Source of the DNA: Bacteriovoracaceae bacterium UBA4097
Lineage (GTDB): Bacteria > Bdellovibrionota > Bacteriovoracia > Bacteriovoracales > Bacteriovoracaceae
Assembly (NCBI GenBank): GCA_002381765.1
Contig: DFXX01000117.1
Location: 53,852 to 86,344, forward strand
Direction of reading: 5' to 3'
Length of the DNA stretch: 32,493 bases
Position numbers and translations under genes: made by a program
The notes under the pieces: generated by a model
Told to the model about the DNA's origin: nothing
The model's database searches: none
Seen by the model: only the letters and a program-made list of their open reading frames with translations
Part shown: in pieces, positions 1-7,708 of the stretch
How positions within the stretch are numbered: position 1 is the first letter of the stretch
Layout: the number at the start of each line of letters is the position of its first letter

Positions 1-173
1 AAGCTCATGCAGAAGTCTACATAGTCTTTACCATCCTCATCCCAGATCATGGCACCTTTGCCGCGATTGATGAATCGGGGAGTAGTGTGTAGACCCTTAA
101 AGCTTCGAACCGGAGAGTGAACTCCACCTGGAACGTATTGAAGAGATTTTTTAAAGAGTTGTTCTGAGTTCAT
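1..173 (-). CDS. hemL: Glutamate-1-semialdehyde 2,1-aminomutase, N-terminal part (cut by window edge)
   Basis: This is the first 57 codons of a PLP enzyme that converts glutamate-1-semialdehyde to 5-aminolevulinate, the last step of the C5 route to tetrapyrroles. The N-terminus shows the family pattern PGGVHSPVRSFKG, followed by a GKGAMIWDEDGKDYVDF segment that matches the HemL start. The PLP lysine and the rest of the enzyme lie beyond the left edge. The ATG at 173 is preceded by AGGAA seven bases upstream. The gene begins two bases after the hemC-hemD stop, so it is the third gene of a hemA-hemCD-hemL operon. Because GluTR (HemA) makes its substrate, the two C5-pathway enzymes are in one transcript. 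Confidence 0.93.
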   Translation of the reverse strand, partial: MNSEQLFKKSLQYVPGGVHSPVRSFKGLHTTPRFINRGKGAMIWDEDGKDYVDFCMS

Positions 174-175
174 AC

Positions 176-1714
176 TTATTCCTTAATGAGTGAATAAAAG
201 TCCTGCATACTGGCCACAGGTGTTACCGGGATGCCAGCGCGATTAAATTCCTGCCATGTTTTTCCAAGACCACAGAAGTGCTGGGCCTTGGTGAGAAAAG
301 AGAATTTCGCGAGATAGGCTTCATACTGAGGGAAGCTCGTCCAATAGCAGGCACCAACTTCTTTTAAGTTTTGAATCCAATCCTCTGAAACATCTGCTTC
401 TTTTCTTTCATAGGCTTCTGTAACAACTCCGATCTCGCTAGTGGCATCCTTATGGCTAAGCACCACCCAAGGTTCACTGATGTTATTAAACATAGCGAGG
501 GCCCGGGAATCCTTTAGGGCCTTAAGATCATCGGTGCCTAAGCTATCAGAAGTTCCATTGACCCAATAACCAGCTTCCGCCAGTTTTTTAGCGGTTCTGG
601 TTCCTGCTGCCCAAATGCCTCTGGTCTTCCCGGTAGATGCTTTAAGCATTTCCGTGCAGTAGCGAGAGGTCACAAAAACGTGCTTATGATTTAGATCGAT
701 GTTTTTTTTAATAGGTGATTTTAACTGATACTGATCAAAGACAAAATTGCCTTCGCCCTGAGGAAGACCCACAAAGAGTTTTTTGGATGTGAGCTTGGGC
801 ATTTCAATTCCCTCAAGCCACTTTTTCTCAATGAGCTTCTCATCTACTTCACCTGAATGAACATGCAGAAAATTTTCACCAACTTTCTTTACATGAATGC
901 CTACAGCGAGATGGCAGCCTCCACCATATTCCTTGAAGGCCTTTCTTTCGCGGTAAACTTCTTCCACCGTCACGGGGTGAGCGAGCTGACTGATATAGGA
1001 GAAGAGCTCCCCATTATCGTCTCGACCTTCCCGCATCTCAATTCCTAGTGCTCCCTGGGAAGCCGCTGCCGGAAAGACACTTTGAGGCAGGACAAAATAA
1101 TCAAGACCATTTAGGAGTTCTTGTAATTCTGCCGCTGACTTTTCGGTATGAGCGAGACGCTCAATTCCCGCTAGAGCAAGTGTAATGGCGTGGTACTGCT
1201 TATTTTTTAACTTACCGATTCGCGTATTCACATTCCCGCGAAGAGTTTCACAACGAATTTTAAGATTGGTTTGATTTGCATAAGGGATAAAGGGAGCAAG
1301 TGAGCGGGTGAGGTTTACGATTCTTCGAGGAGAAGATGTTCCCACCACAAATTCGCCTTGCCAGTTCTTGAGATTTTCTATGACATCTTTTCTAATGAGA
1401 AGAATATCATGAGCGAAGCGGCGCTCGGTCACGGCCGCTAGCTTAATACCTGAGGGTCTCTCACTTCCTAAATCTTTATAGGAGTGAATTACGAGATCCA
1501 CTTCACCTTTTAAGAGAGCTTCATCCAGCTCCTTAGTGAAGAAGTCCTTTCCTTCCAATTGCCATAGGGGACGATCGGTAATTTGATCTCCCTGAGTTTT
1601 AATCAGGACGAGCTCAAACTTCTTTCCAGAAATTTTCTCAAGTTGGTTTTTAACAAGGGTAGATTGAGTCACTGCTAGGAGCGACCCACGGGTGCCAATT
1701 TTGTAGGTAGTCAT
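176..1714 (-). CDS. hemC: Hydroxymethylbilane synthase fused to a uroporphyrinogen-III synthase-like domain (HemC-HemD)
   Basis: Residues 1-310 are porphobilinogen deaminase, which joins four porphobilinogens into hydroxymethylbilane. Visible are the N-terminal GTRGSLLA, the catalytic aspartate D81 in HSYKD, the basic GTSSPRR and LRGNVNTR segments that bind substrate and cofactor, and C267 in GGGCHLAVG, the residue that holds the dipyrromethane cofactor. At 512 residues it is about 200 longer than ordinary HemC. The extra C-terminal part (about 340-512) begins with a VFVTS strand and looks like a divergent HemD fold, which would close the ring to uroporphyrinogen III. HemD is poorly conserved, so that assignment rests on position, size and pathway logic more than on motifs. 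The start lies two bases after the hemA stop, with AGG just upstream. Confidence 0.9.
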   Translation of the reverse strand: MTTYKIGTRGSLLAVTQSTLVKNQLEKISGKKFELVLIKTQGDQITDRPLWQLEGKDFFTKELDEALLKGEVDLVIHSYKDLGSERPSGIKLAAVTERRFAHDILLIRKDVIENLKNWQGEFVVGTSSPRRIVNLTRSLAPFIPYANQTNLKIRCETLRGNVNTRIGKLKNKQYHAITLALAGIERLAHTEKSAAELQELLNGLDYFVLPQSVFPAAASQGALGIEMREGRDDNGELFSYISQLAHPVTVEEVYRERKAFKEYGGGCHLAVGIHVKKVGENFLHVHSGEVDEKLIEKKWLEGIEMPKLTSKKLFVGLPQGEGNFVFDQYQLKSPIKKNIDLNHKHVFVTSRYCTEMLKASTGKTRGIWAAGTRTAKKLAEAGYWVNGTSDSLGTDDLKALKDSRALAMFNNISEPWVVLSHKDATSEIGVVTEAYERKEADVSEDWIQNLKEVGACYWTSFPQYEAYLAKFSFLTKAQHFCGLGKTWQEFNRAGIPVTPVASMQDFYSLIKE

Positions 1715-1716
1715 AC

Positions 1717-2652
1717 CTAGAGGTATCTCACGTCTGCTTTGATTTGAGGAGTAAGAAGCTTAGATGTACGATTTAATTTTTCTTCGAGAAGGGATTTGCG
1801 CTTAAGTGTGATGCTAAGCATAGCTTCGCGAGCGAGATTAATTTGTTGCTGTTTTTGCTCTTCAACAATGGCGCCTTCATCAAAAATATCATTCAAGCGA
1901 ACAACACCATCTTCTAAATTCATATCTGTTTTAATGACCGAAGGAGAGCCCAGATCCACAAATAATTTCTGAGGATTATTCTCGCTCCAGAGTTGGAAGA
2001 ATTCATTATCGAAAATGACAGAATTATGTCCCACTGAGTTAGCAATAAAAGGGTGATTCACCAGAGTGTGGCGCTCTTCCCAAGGAATGACATTTATCTG
2101 ATGCAACTGGGCCAATTCTTCTACGCGGGTGGTATTTCTGGCACAGATACTAACCTGGGCCTTCTTCTTAAATTGATTAATAAGGTCTTCGGCCAACTGA
2201 CCAGAACCCACGACAATAATATGCTGGGCCCGGGCACGCTGGATAAAATGCTTTCTAGTTAAAGAAGCATAGGTCTTTTGAGAGATCCCAATGAGGTACT
2301 GAGTACGAATATCTTTGGCATCTTTAAAGAGCTTCTCAAGAATCAAAAGCAGCTTAGTGTCTTTTAAAGTCGACTGGGCATAAATTTTGTAAGCTTCTTT
2401 GAATTGCCCGACAATCTCATTTTCACCAATCAGTTTACTCTTAAGACCACAAATGGTTTCAAGCAGATAGAGATAAGCTTCCTGAGCTTCGCTTAACTGA
2501 TGCTGAGGAATCGTAGGGTGCTTGAAAGGATTGTGTTCAAAGGCCAGGACGAGGGTGCGCTGACAGGTTCTTAAAACAAAGGCGCTAGGACAGTGCTCTT
2601 CCGGGGGAAGAGTACCTGTGCTAAAATTCCATAGTTTTAAACCATTAAGCAT
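1717..2652 (-). CDS. hemA: Glutamyl-tRNA reductase, short form
   Basis: NADPH-dependent reduction of glutamyl-tRNA(Glu) to glutamate-1-semialdehyde, the first committed step of the C5 pathway. The nucleophilic cysteine is C30 in LRTCQRT (family form STCNRTE). The helix GLKSKLIGENEIVGQFK corresponds to the conserved GLxSxxxGExQIxGQ motif. IIVVGSGQLA is the NADPH-binding glycine loop, and FVDLGSPSVI matches the later DLAxPRDI strand. The protein is only 311 residues against roughly 420 in the family. It lacks the usual N-terminal GxNHKTAP segment (an in-frame stop lies upstream of the ATG, so no longer start exists), and little of the C-terminal dimerisation domain remains. No good Shine-Dalgarno is visible. 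It is first in the hemA-hemCD-hemL operon. Confidence 0.87.
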   Translation of the reverse strand: MLNGLKLWNFSTGTLPPEEHCPSAFVLRTCQRTLVLAFEHNPFKHPTIPQHQLSEAQEAYLYLLETICGLKSKLIGENEIVGQFKEAYKIYAQSTLKDTKLLLILEKLFKDAKDIRTQYLIGISQKTYASLTRKHFIQRARAQHIIVVGSGQLAEDLINQFKKKAQVSICARNTTRVEELAQLHQINVIPWEERHTLVNHPFIANSVGHNSVIFDNEFFQLWSENNPQKLFVDLGSPSVIKTDMNLEDGVVRLNDIFDEGAIVEEQKQQQINLAREAMLSITLKRKSLLEEKLNRTSKLLTPQIKADVRYL

Positions 2653-2684
2653 GTTGCAAGATTAATGGGTTTCTCTTAAAAAAT

Positions 2685-2702
2685 TGTCATAGAAATGTCA
2701 TA
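2685..2702. promoter_or_regulatory. Direct repeat TGTCATA upstream of hemA
   Basis: Two exact copies of TGTCATA (2685-2691 and 2696-2702) are separated by four bases, a period of 11 bp or about one helical turn. They lie 33 to 50 bases upstream of the hemA start in the divergent intergenic region. On the minus strand they read TATGACA. An ATGACA copy followed after 17 bases by TAAGAG could also act as a weak hemA promoter. Operator function is inferred from spacing and position only. Confidence 0.3.
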
Positions 2703-2760
2703 AATCAGAAAAAAGCAGTGCGGAATCGGCCAACTAAAATTTATGGAAGCCATAGGATTC

Positions 2761-2790
2761 TTGACACAATCTTCACAATCACATTATCTC
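2761..2790 (+). promoter_or_regulatory. Possible promoter for the small membrane protein and Na/Pi cotransporter genes
   Basis: A perfect TTGACA (2761-2766) stands 28 bases before the first possible start. The -10 is weak: CATTAT at 15 bp spacing (2782-2787) or TATCTC at 18 bp (2785-2790). A 7-bp direct repeat CACAATC (2765-2771 and 2774-2780, period 9) fills the spacer and could be a binding site. Confidence 0.35.
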
Positions 2791-2827
2791 ATGTTTGATA
2801 CTTTCATCAAAATTTTTGGACAGAATT

Positions 2828-3079
2828 ATGACGGCACGGTTGAAAGACCTTTTTTTCGCCTTTGACCGCAAAGTAGACGGGGCAATCTCCTTCTTCTTTA
2901 AGCACTATGGAAAGACAAAATTCATGGTGGCGATGTCAAAGAAGTCCCAGTACCTGGGCCTTGAGAAGCTTTTTTTAAAAGGTCCGAAGGCGTTTGTTTA
3001 CTTTTTTCTGTTCTATTTAATAAGGGATACCATTCTCTACATCATCATTCCTATAGGCTTTGCCGCTTGGATGGATTAG
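2828..3079 (+). CDS. Small membrane protein of unknown function, upstream of the Na/Pi cotransporter
   Basis: An 83-residue protein that I do not recognise. It has a basic N-terminal half rich in Phe and Lys and one strong hydrophobic segment near the C-terminus (about residues 55-77, FVYFFLFYLIRDTILYIIIP), which suggests a single-pass inner-membrane protein with the N-terminal part in the cytoplasm. I chose the ATG at 2828. A TTG at 2795 in the same frame would add 11 residues but falls very near the predicted transcription start. The gene ends 20 bases before the cotransporter start and is probably co-transcribed with it, so an accessory role in phosphate transport is possible but is only inferred from position. 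Confidence 0.6.
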   Translation: MTARLKDLFFAFDRKVDGAISFFFKHYGKTKFMVAMSKKSQYLGLEKLFLKGPKAFVYFFLFYLIRDTILYIIIPIGFAAWMD

Positions 3080-3099
3080 AGGAACTCTAAGGAGAGTTG

Positions 3100-4773
3100 A
3101 TGGAAGCTTTTAGTATTATCTACACAATGTTAGGTGGACTTGGGATTTTCTTCTTCGGAATGAAATTCATGTCGGATGGCCTTCAAGCCGTGGCAGGAGA
3201 CGTAATCAGGAAGATCATCAATTCCATTACCTCTAACCGCTTTATGGCAGTTGGTGTGGGGCTCCTCGTTACTTGTATCGTCCAGTCCTCATCGGTTACG
3301 ACCGTTATGACCGTGGGTTTTGTAAATGCCGGTCTCATGAATCTTACTCAGGCCATAGGTGTTATCTTTGGTGCGAATATCGGTACTACCATAACGGGAT
3401 GGATCATCTCAGTTAAGGTTGAGAAGTATGGTCTCCTCATGGTGGCCATGGGCTTTATTCCCGCTCTTTTTTCCAAATCAAATCGTTGGCAGAATATAGG
3501 TCGCGCTCTTTTGGGTGTGGGTTTGATCTTCATTGGTCTACAAACCATGTCGGGGGCCTTTGTACCTCTTCGTTCCAATCAGGCCTTTCTTGACTCTATT
3601 GCTTACTTCTCGGGCGATCATTACGGTTCATATATTGCCTCCATCATGATGGGATGCTTACTCACCATGATTGTTCAATCTTCCTCGGCCATGTTAGGGA
3701 TAACCATGGCACTGGCCTCGACAGGTGTCATTCCGTATTCAACTGCCATCTGTCTAGTGATGGGGGAGAATATTGGTACAACCATCACCGCACTTCTTGC
3801 CTCGGTTGGTGCCAATGTGAATGCCAAAAGAGCTGCTCGCGCCCATGCCTGCTTCAACCTCTTTGGGGTTATCGTCATGCTCTTTTTTGTAAAACCATAC
3901 TTTGAATTAATCGATTCCCTTATTCCATTGGATCCAAGATTTGTTGCTCCCGATGGTTCCAGACCGTATGTTTCTCAGCATATCGCTCTAGCTCATACTC
4001 TCTTTAACGTTAGTGCTACTCTCATCTTTCTTCCTTTCGTGAATCAGCTTGCAAACTTTGTGACTCGTCTGACTCCTGATAAGAGCGAGAAAGAAGTTCC
4101 ACATCTTCTGGTTCTGGGTGATCCCGGAAATATGCTTCCGGCAGCTTCTATGGCACAGGCCGAGTCGGAACTTAAGAAGATGAAAGAGATCGTGGCACGC
4201 ATGTATAAGCTTAATCGTGAATTCTGGTCGGCCGATGAATACGATCCCAAGATGCTGGCAAAGATCATCGACTATGAGCGCATAACAGATAATATTCATA
4301 AAGAGATCACAGTCTTCCTTTGTTATGTCATGAAAAAGCCCATGTCTCATCACCAGTCTGAGCAGCTTCAGGCAATGATTAGAATTTCTGACGAATTAGA
4401 GAGTGTCGCTGATTACATTGAACGACTGGCCAATTATAGAGATCGTTTTAAAGGTGGAGAAACCCTTAGTGGCGAGAGCCGCGAAGAGTTCTTTCAATTT
4501 CTGGATGAAATCTGGAATTTCTTCCATCTGGTGGCCGGTGGCCTCATGAATGGCGATGAACTCAATATGAGCCGAATTGAGGCCAAGTCCCATGAACTTC
4601 AATTATGGGCCGATTCCATGAGAGAGAAACACTTAGACCGCATTTCTAAAGGAACTTATCTTCCTGTTACGGCCCTAACTTATTCCGATATGGTAGTGGC
4701 CCTGAGAAAAATCCGTGCCCATTCTTTCTTGATGGCCGGTGCTATCGCCAATTTCCATTCTAAACACGAGTAG
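3100..4773 (+). CDS. Na+/phosphate cotransporter family protein with C-terminal PhoU-like domain
   Basis: An inner-membrane carrier of the NptA/YjbB (PNaS) family, expected to couple phosphate movement to sodium. The diagnostic inverted repeat is present: QSSSVTTV with GANIGTTITG in the first half and QSSSAMLG with GENIGTTITA in the second. Several hydrophobic spans fill residues 1-325. From about residue 345 the protein turns hydrophilic and helical, consistent with a PhoU-like four-helix domain (ERITDNIHKEI, ISDELESVADYIERLA), as in YjbB-type members. Length (557) is normal for this fused form. I start at the ATG at 3100, six bases after an AAGGAG; a TTG directly before it is less likely. 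Transport direction cannot be told from sequence. Confidence 0.88.
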   Translation: MEAFSIIYTMLGGLGIFFFGMKFMSDGLQAVAGDVIRKIINSITSNRFMAVGVGLLVTCIVQSSSVTTVMTVGFVNAGLMNLTQAIGVIFGANIGTTITGWIISVKVEKYGLLMVAMGFIPALFSKSNRWQNIGRALLGVGLIFIGLQTMSGAFVPLRSNQAFLDSIAYFSGDHYGSYIASIMMGCLLTMIVQSSSAMLGITMALASTGVIPYSTAICLVMGENIGTTITALLASVGANVNAKRAARAHACFNLFGVIVMLFFVKPYFELIDSLIPLDPRFVAPDGSRPYVSQHIALAHTLFNVSATLIFLPFVNQLANFVTRLTPDKSEKEVPHLLVLGDPGNMLPAASMAQAESELKKMKEIVARMYKLNREFWSADEYDPKMLAKIIDYERITDNIHKEITVFLCYVMKKPMSHHQSEQLQAMIRISDELESVADYIERLANYRDRFKGGETLSGESREEFFQFLDEIWNFFHLVAGGLMNGDELNMSRIEAKSHELQLWADSMREKHLDRISKGTYLPVTALTYSDMVVALRKIRAHSFLMAGAIANFHSKHE

Positions 4774-4812
4774 TCACGAACCTGTCCAAAAGGTTCGTGA
4801 CACCTTTTGGAC
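4773..4812 (+). repeat. Two overlapping, mutually exclusive 11-bp inverted repeats
   Basis: Hairpin A pairs GTCACGAACCT (4773-4783) with AGGTTCGTGAC (4791-4801). Hairpin B pairs GTCCAAAAGGT (4784-4794) with ACCTTTTGGAC (4802-4812). Both are perfect over 11 bp and both have a 7-base loop. They share bases 4791-4794, so they cannot form fully at the same time. Hairpin A starts on the last base of the cotransporter stop codon. No long T-run follows either, so this is not a classical terminator. As DNA, repeat B spans the -35 of the next promoter and could be an operator. Confidence 0.75.
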
Positions 4813-4826
4813 AATTTCGTTATAGT
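4797..4826 (+). promoter_or_regulatory. Likely promoter of the IMPDH/GMPR-plsB operon
   Basis: GTGACA (4797-4802) and TATAGT (4821-4826) are each one mismatch from consensus and 18 bp apart. The predicted start, near 4833, leaves a leader of about 30 bases before the ATG at 4865. The -35 lies in the loop and 3' arm of the inverted repeats described at 4773-4812. Confidence 0.5.
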
Positions 4827-4864
4827 AAATTCAAAATTACCACCCCTTCATCAAGGAAATAATC

Positions 4865-5923
4865 ATGGGATTAATCTTCTCAGCTGCGGACATTTTAGAG
4901 CGATCTAGAGGACTCACTTTTGACGATGTTCTTCTTATGCCTGCGCACTCCGAGATGAGCTCACGTCGGGCCCCTCAACTTGATTCTAAGGTAACGAGAA
5001 ACTTTACTCTTAAGACTCCTATTATATCTGCCAATATGGATACCGTGACCGAAGTAGAAATGGCTGTTAAGATGGCCGAGCTTGGCGGATTAGGAATTCT
5101 TCACCGCTTTATGAGTCCTGAGGAACAGGTTCGTCAGGTTAAACTGATGTGCCAAAGAATTCGCCCGCTAGGTCTACCGGTGGCAGCAAGTATCGGTGTG
5201 AAGGAAGAGGGCATGAAGCGAGCCGATATGCTGGCCGATGCTGGTGTTGATATCTTCACTATCGATATTGCTCATGGTGATTCGGTTATGATGTTGGAAG
5301 TTTTGAATTACGTGAAAAAGAAATATCCTAAGATCGATGTTATTGCCGGAAATACCGCCATGCCTGAAGGGGTTCGTCGATTGATCGAGCATGGGGCAGA
5401 TGCTGTAAAAGTTGGTATCGGTCCTGGTTCCATGTGTACCACCCGAATCATCACGGGTTGTGGAGTTCCACAACTCACGGCCGTTGCCATGTGTGTTCTT
5501 GAAGCTAAAAAACATAATGTTCCTGTCATTGCCGATGGTGGTATTAAGACCTCTGGAGATATTGTTAAAGCTTTTGCCGCAGGTGCTCAGACGGTTATGC
5601 TGGGATCCATGCTCTCAGGTTGTTTAGAGACACCGGGAGAGATCGAAGGGGGAAGAAAGCGCTACCGCGGTATGGCCTCAAAAGACGCTCAGGTGTCTTG
5701 GCGCGGAGAGCTTCCTACAGGAATGGCCGCAGAGGGCGAGGCCCGTTGGGTTTCTTGCAAAGGGTCAGTGGAGAACATTGTGCATGAATTGACTGGGGGT
5801 GTTCGTTCTGGGATGACCTATCTTAATGCCAATAATCTTAGTGAGATTCATAAAAATGCCCGCTTCATGGAAATGACGGCTTCGGGTATGATAGAGTCTA
5901 AACCTCATGGACTTAACCTCTAG
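4865..5923 (+). CDS. IMP dehydrogenase/GMP reductase family protein without CBS domains
   Basis: A TIM-barrel purine nucleotide oxidoreductase. It shows LTFDDVLLMPAHS and SANMDTVTE at the N-terminus and the active-site loop GIGPGSMCTTR with catalytic C191. The phosphate-binding strands are ADGGIKTSGDIVKA and MLGSML, followed by YRGMAS. At 352 residues the roughly 120-residue CBS pair found in most IMPDHs is missing. The flap region reads MAAEGEARWVSCKG, close to the AAEGK of GMP reductase, while the C-terminal tail (MTASGMIESKPHG) is IMPDH-like. The direction, IMP to XMP or GMP to IMP, is therefore not settled. It is the first gene of an operon, with six bases to plsB. Confidence 0.85.
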   Translation: MGLIFSAADILERSRGLTFDDVLLMPAHSEMSSRRAPQLDSKVTRNFTLKTPIISANMDTVTEVEMAVKMAELGGLGILHRFMSPEEQVRQVKLMCQRIRPLGLPVAASIGVKEEGMKRADMLADAGVDIFTIDIAHGDSVMMLEVLNYVKKKYPKIDVIAGNTAMPEGVRRLIEHGADAVKVGIGPGSMCTTRIITGCGVPQLTAVAMCVLEAKKHNVPVIADGGIKTSGDIVKAFAAGAQTVMLGSMLSGCLETPGEIEGGRKRYRGMASKDAQVSWRGELPTGMAAEGEARWVSCKGSVENIVHELTGGVRSGMTYLNANNLSEIHKNARFMEMTASGMIESKPHGLNL

Positions 5924-5929
5924 GTAGTA

Positions 5930-7708
5930 ATGCTCTCAACAGATAATGCCTTTAATACGATTTTAAAATACCCAAAGCTAGTTGAGCGCCTTAAGGCCAA
6001 GCCTGAAGACGCTCAAAAATTAAAAAAACTTTTCAAAGAAATCCACGGAGAGTTTTCTCCTACCGTTGTGAAATCGGCTACTAAGGTTTTAGATGCAACC
6101 TTTATGCGTCTTTATGATGGAATCAATCTTGAAATTCCCCCTAAGATGGATTTTCACAGTTTGCAGAAAAAATATCACATTGTCCTGGTGCCTAATCATC
6201 AATCTCATGCCGACTATGTGGCCCTTACTTATTGCATCTTTAAGAACTTTGAAATCCCACTTCGTGTAGCCGCTGGGATCAATTTAAATGTCTTCCCTTT
6301 GGGGCAGTTCTTTGGCAAGGGCGGAGCCTTTTTTATCAGACGTTCTTTTACTTCTGATCATCTCTATAAATTAGTTTTTGAAGCTTATGTCTTTTATCTT
6401 TTGGAAACCAATCAAGTGGTGGAGTTTTTCTTTGAAGGGGGAAGAACCAGAACGGGAAAACTACTCAAGCCCAAGTATGGTTTGTTTCAGATGCTACTTG
6501 AGGCCCATTCTCAGATTCATGACTCCAAGCCCTTACTCTTTATCCCTGTCTCCCTGGCCCATGAGCATATTCCTGAAGAAGGTGCCCATGCCCGCGAGTT
6601 AGGTGGGGCGAAAAAAGAGCCGGAAAAGGCAACTCAGCTTTTCAAGCTTTTTAAACTCTTCAATAAGCGATTAGGGACTATTCACATTCACTTTGGTGAA
6701 GGAATCGTGGTAGATAAAATCGATGGAGATCTGAAGGAAGCCACTCAAAATCTTGCCTTCAGCTGCTTCAAGGCCGTGGGGCGAGGCATGCCCATCACAC
6801 CTTCTTCTCTGCTAGCTTTAATACTTTTGGATGAGCCATCGGGAGCACTTACCTGGCGGCAAATCGAGGATCGGGCCATCGATGTCATCGATTATTGCCA
6901 AGCTTTAAAAATACCCATGACCCCTTCACTATGCCCCAAGGTCTATCGGGACTCACTCAGAAGTGCTCTTGATATGTTTATTGGGAATAAGAAGATTGAA
7001 GTCTTAAAGAGAGAAAAACTGAATCAAGTCTTTTACGTTATCAAGGCAGAGAGAAGGGTAGAAGTTCTCTATCATAAGAACATGATTCTGCACCACTTTC
7101 TAGTTCCCGGGATAATCAATTCTGCCTGGTTCAATGTCTTTAATGGCTCAATCAAAGATGGCATGCAACTTACTCGCTTTCTTATGACTAAACGTAAGGA
7201 ATTAAAGTACGAGTTTTACCTCCCGAGTGTAAAAGAAATGATCGCAGATGCCTTAGAAGTTATTTCTTACGCCTTAGGTAGACCGATTGTTTCTATTGAA
7301 GAATGTATGAGACTCTCTTCTCAAGATCTTTATCTGATTGCGACTAAGGTCAGACGTTTTTCAACTGCCCTCTCATATCTCTACGAAGCCTATTATATTT
7401 CCAGTCTTGCCGTAAAATATCTCTCTCAGGAGAACTTTACTCAGGAGCGTTTTATCCAAGTCGCTAAAGAGCTCTTTAGCTTAGAGCTTGAGCATGGAAG
7501 AGTAGTGAAGTATCCCGAATCTTTTGCTGTTCCCATTATTAAAGACACTTTGATCTATCATCAGAGTCAAAAGATTCTTGTGAGAAATGATGATCGCACC
7601 TTTAGGGTGGATGATCATACGAAGCTCGATGAGGCGATTGAGAAGTTTATTCGTGACTTAAATGACCAGGTTGCCATTAACCTAAAGTTCAATAAAGGTC
7701 TGCCTTGA
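5930..7708 (+). CDS. plsB: Glycerol-3-phosphate acyltransferase, PlsB type
   Basis: Acylates sn-glycerol-3-phosphate at position 1, the first step of phospholipid synthesis, at the inner membrane. All four PlsB/GPAT blocks are present in order: NHQSHADY (block I, catalytic His90 and Asp95), AAGINLNVFPLG through GGAFFIRRSF (block II), FFFEGGRTRTGK (block III, residues 167-177), and FIPVSLAHEH (block IV). At 592 residues it is about 200 shorter than E. coli PlsB, mainly through a shorter N-terminal region. The GPAT/DHAPAT family also contains DHAP acyltransferases, but the block III sequence is typical PlsB. The ATG lies six bases after the upstream stop, so translational coupling is likely. 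Confidence 0.9.
   Translation: MLSTDNAFNTILKYPKLVERLKAKPEDAQKLKKLFKEIHGEFSPTVVKSATKVLDATFMRLYDGINLEIPPKMDFHSLQKKYHIVLVPNHQSHADYVALTYCIFKNFEIPLRVAAGINLNVFPLGQFFGKGGAFFIRRSFTSDHLYKLVFEAYVFYLLETNQVVEFFFEGGRTRTGKLLKPKYGLFQMLLEAHSQIHDSKPLLFIPVSLAHEHIPEEGAHARELGGAKKEPEKATQLFKLFKLFNKRLGTIHIHFGEGIVVDKIDGDLKEATQNLAFSCFKAVGRGMPITPSSLLALILLDEPSGALTWRQIEDRAIDVIDYCQALKIPMTPSLCPKVYRDSLRSALDMFIGNKKIEVLKREKLNQVFYVIKAERRVEVLYHKNMILHHFLVPGIINSAWFNVFNGSIKDGMQLTRFLMTKRKELKYEFYLPSVKEMIADALEVISYALGRPIVSIEECMRLSSQDLYLIATKVRRFSTALSYLYEAYYISSLAVKYLSQENFTQERFIQVAKELFSLELEHGRVVKYPESFAVPIIKDTLIYHQSQKILVRNDDRTFRVDDHTKLDEAIEKFIRDLNDQVAINLKFNKGLP

Noticed and set aside
3988..4353. A 121-residue open frame opposite the Na/Pi cotransporter gene
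   Set aside because: It is embedded in the opposite strand of a well-supported gene and has no features of its own.
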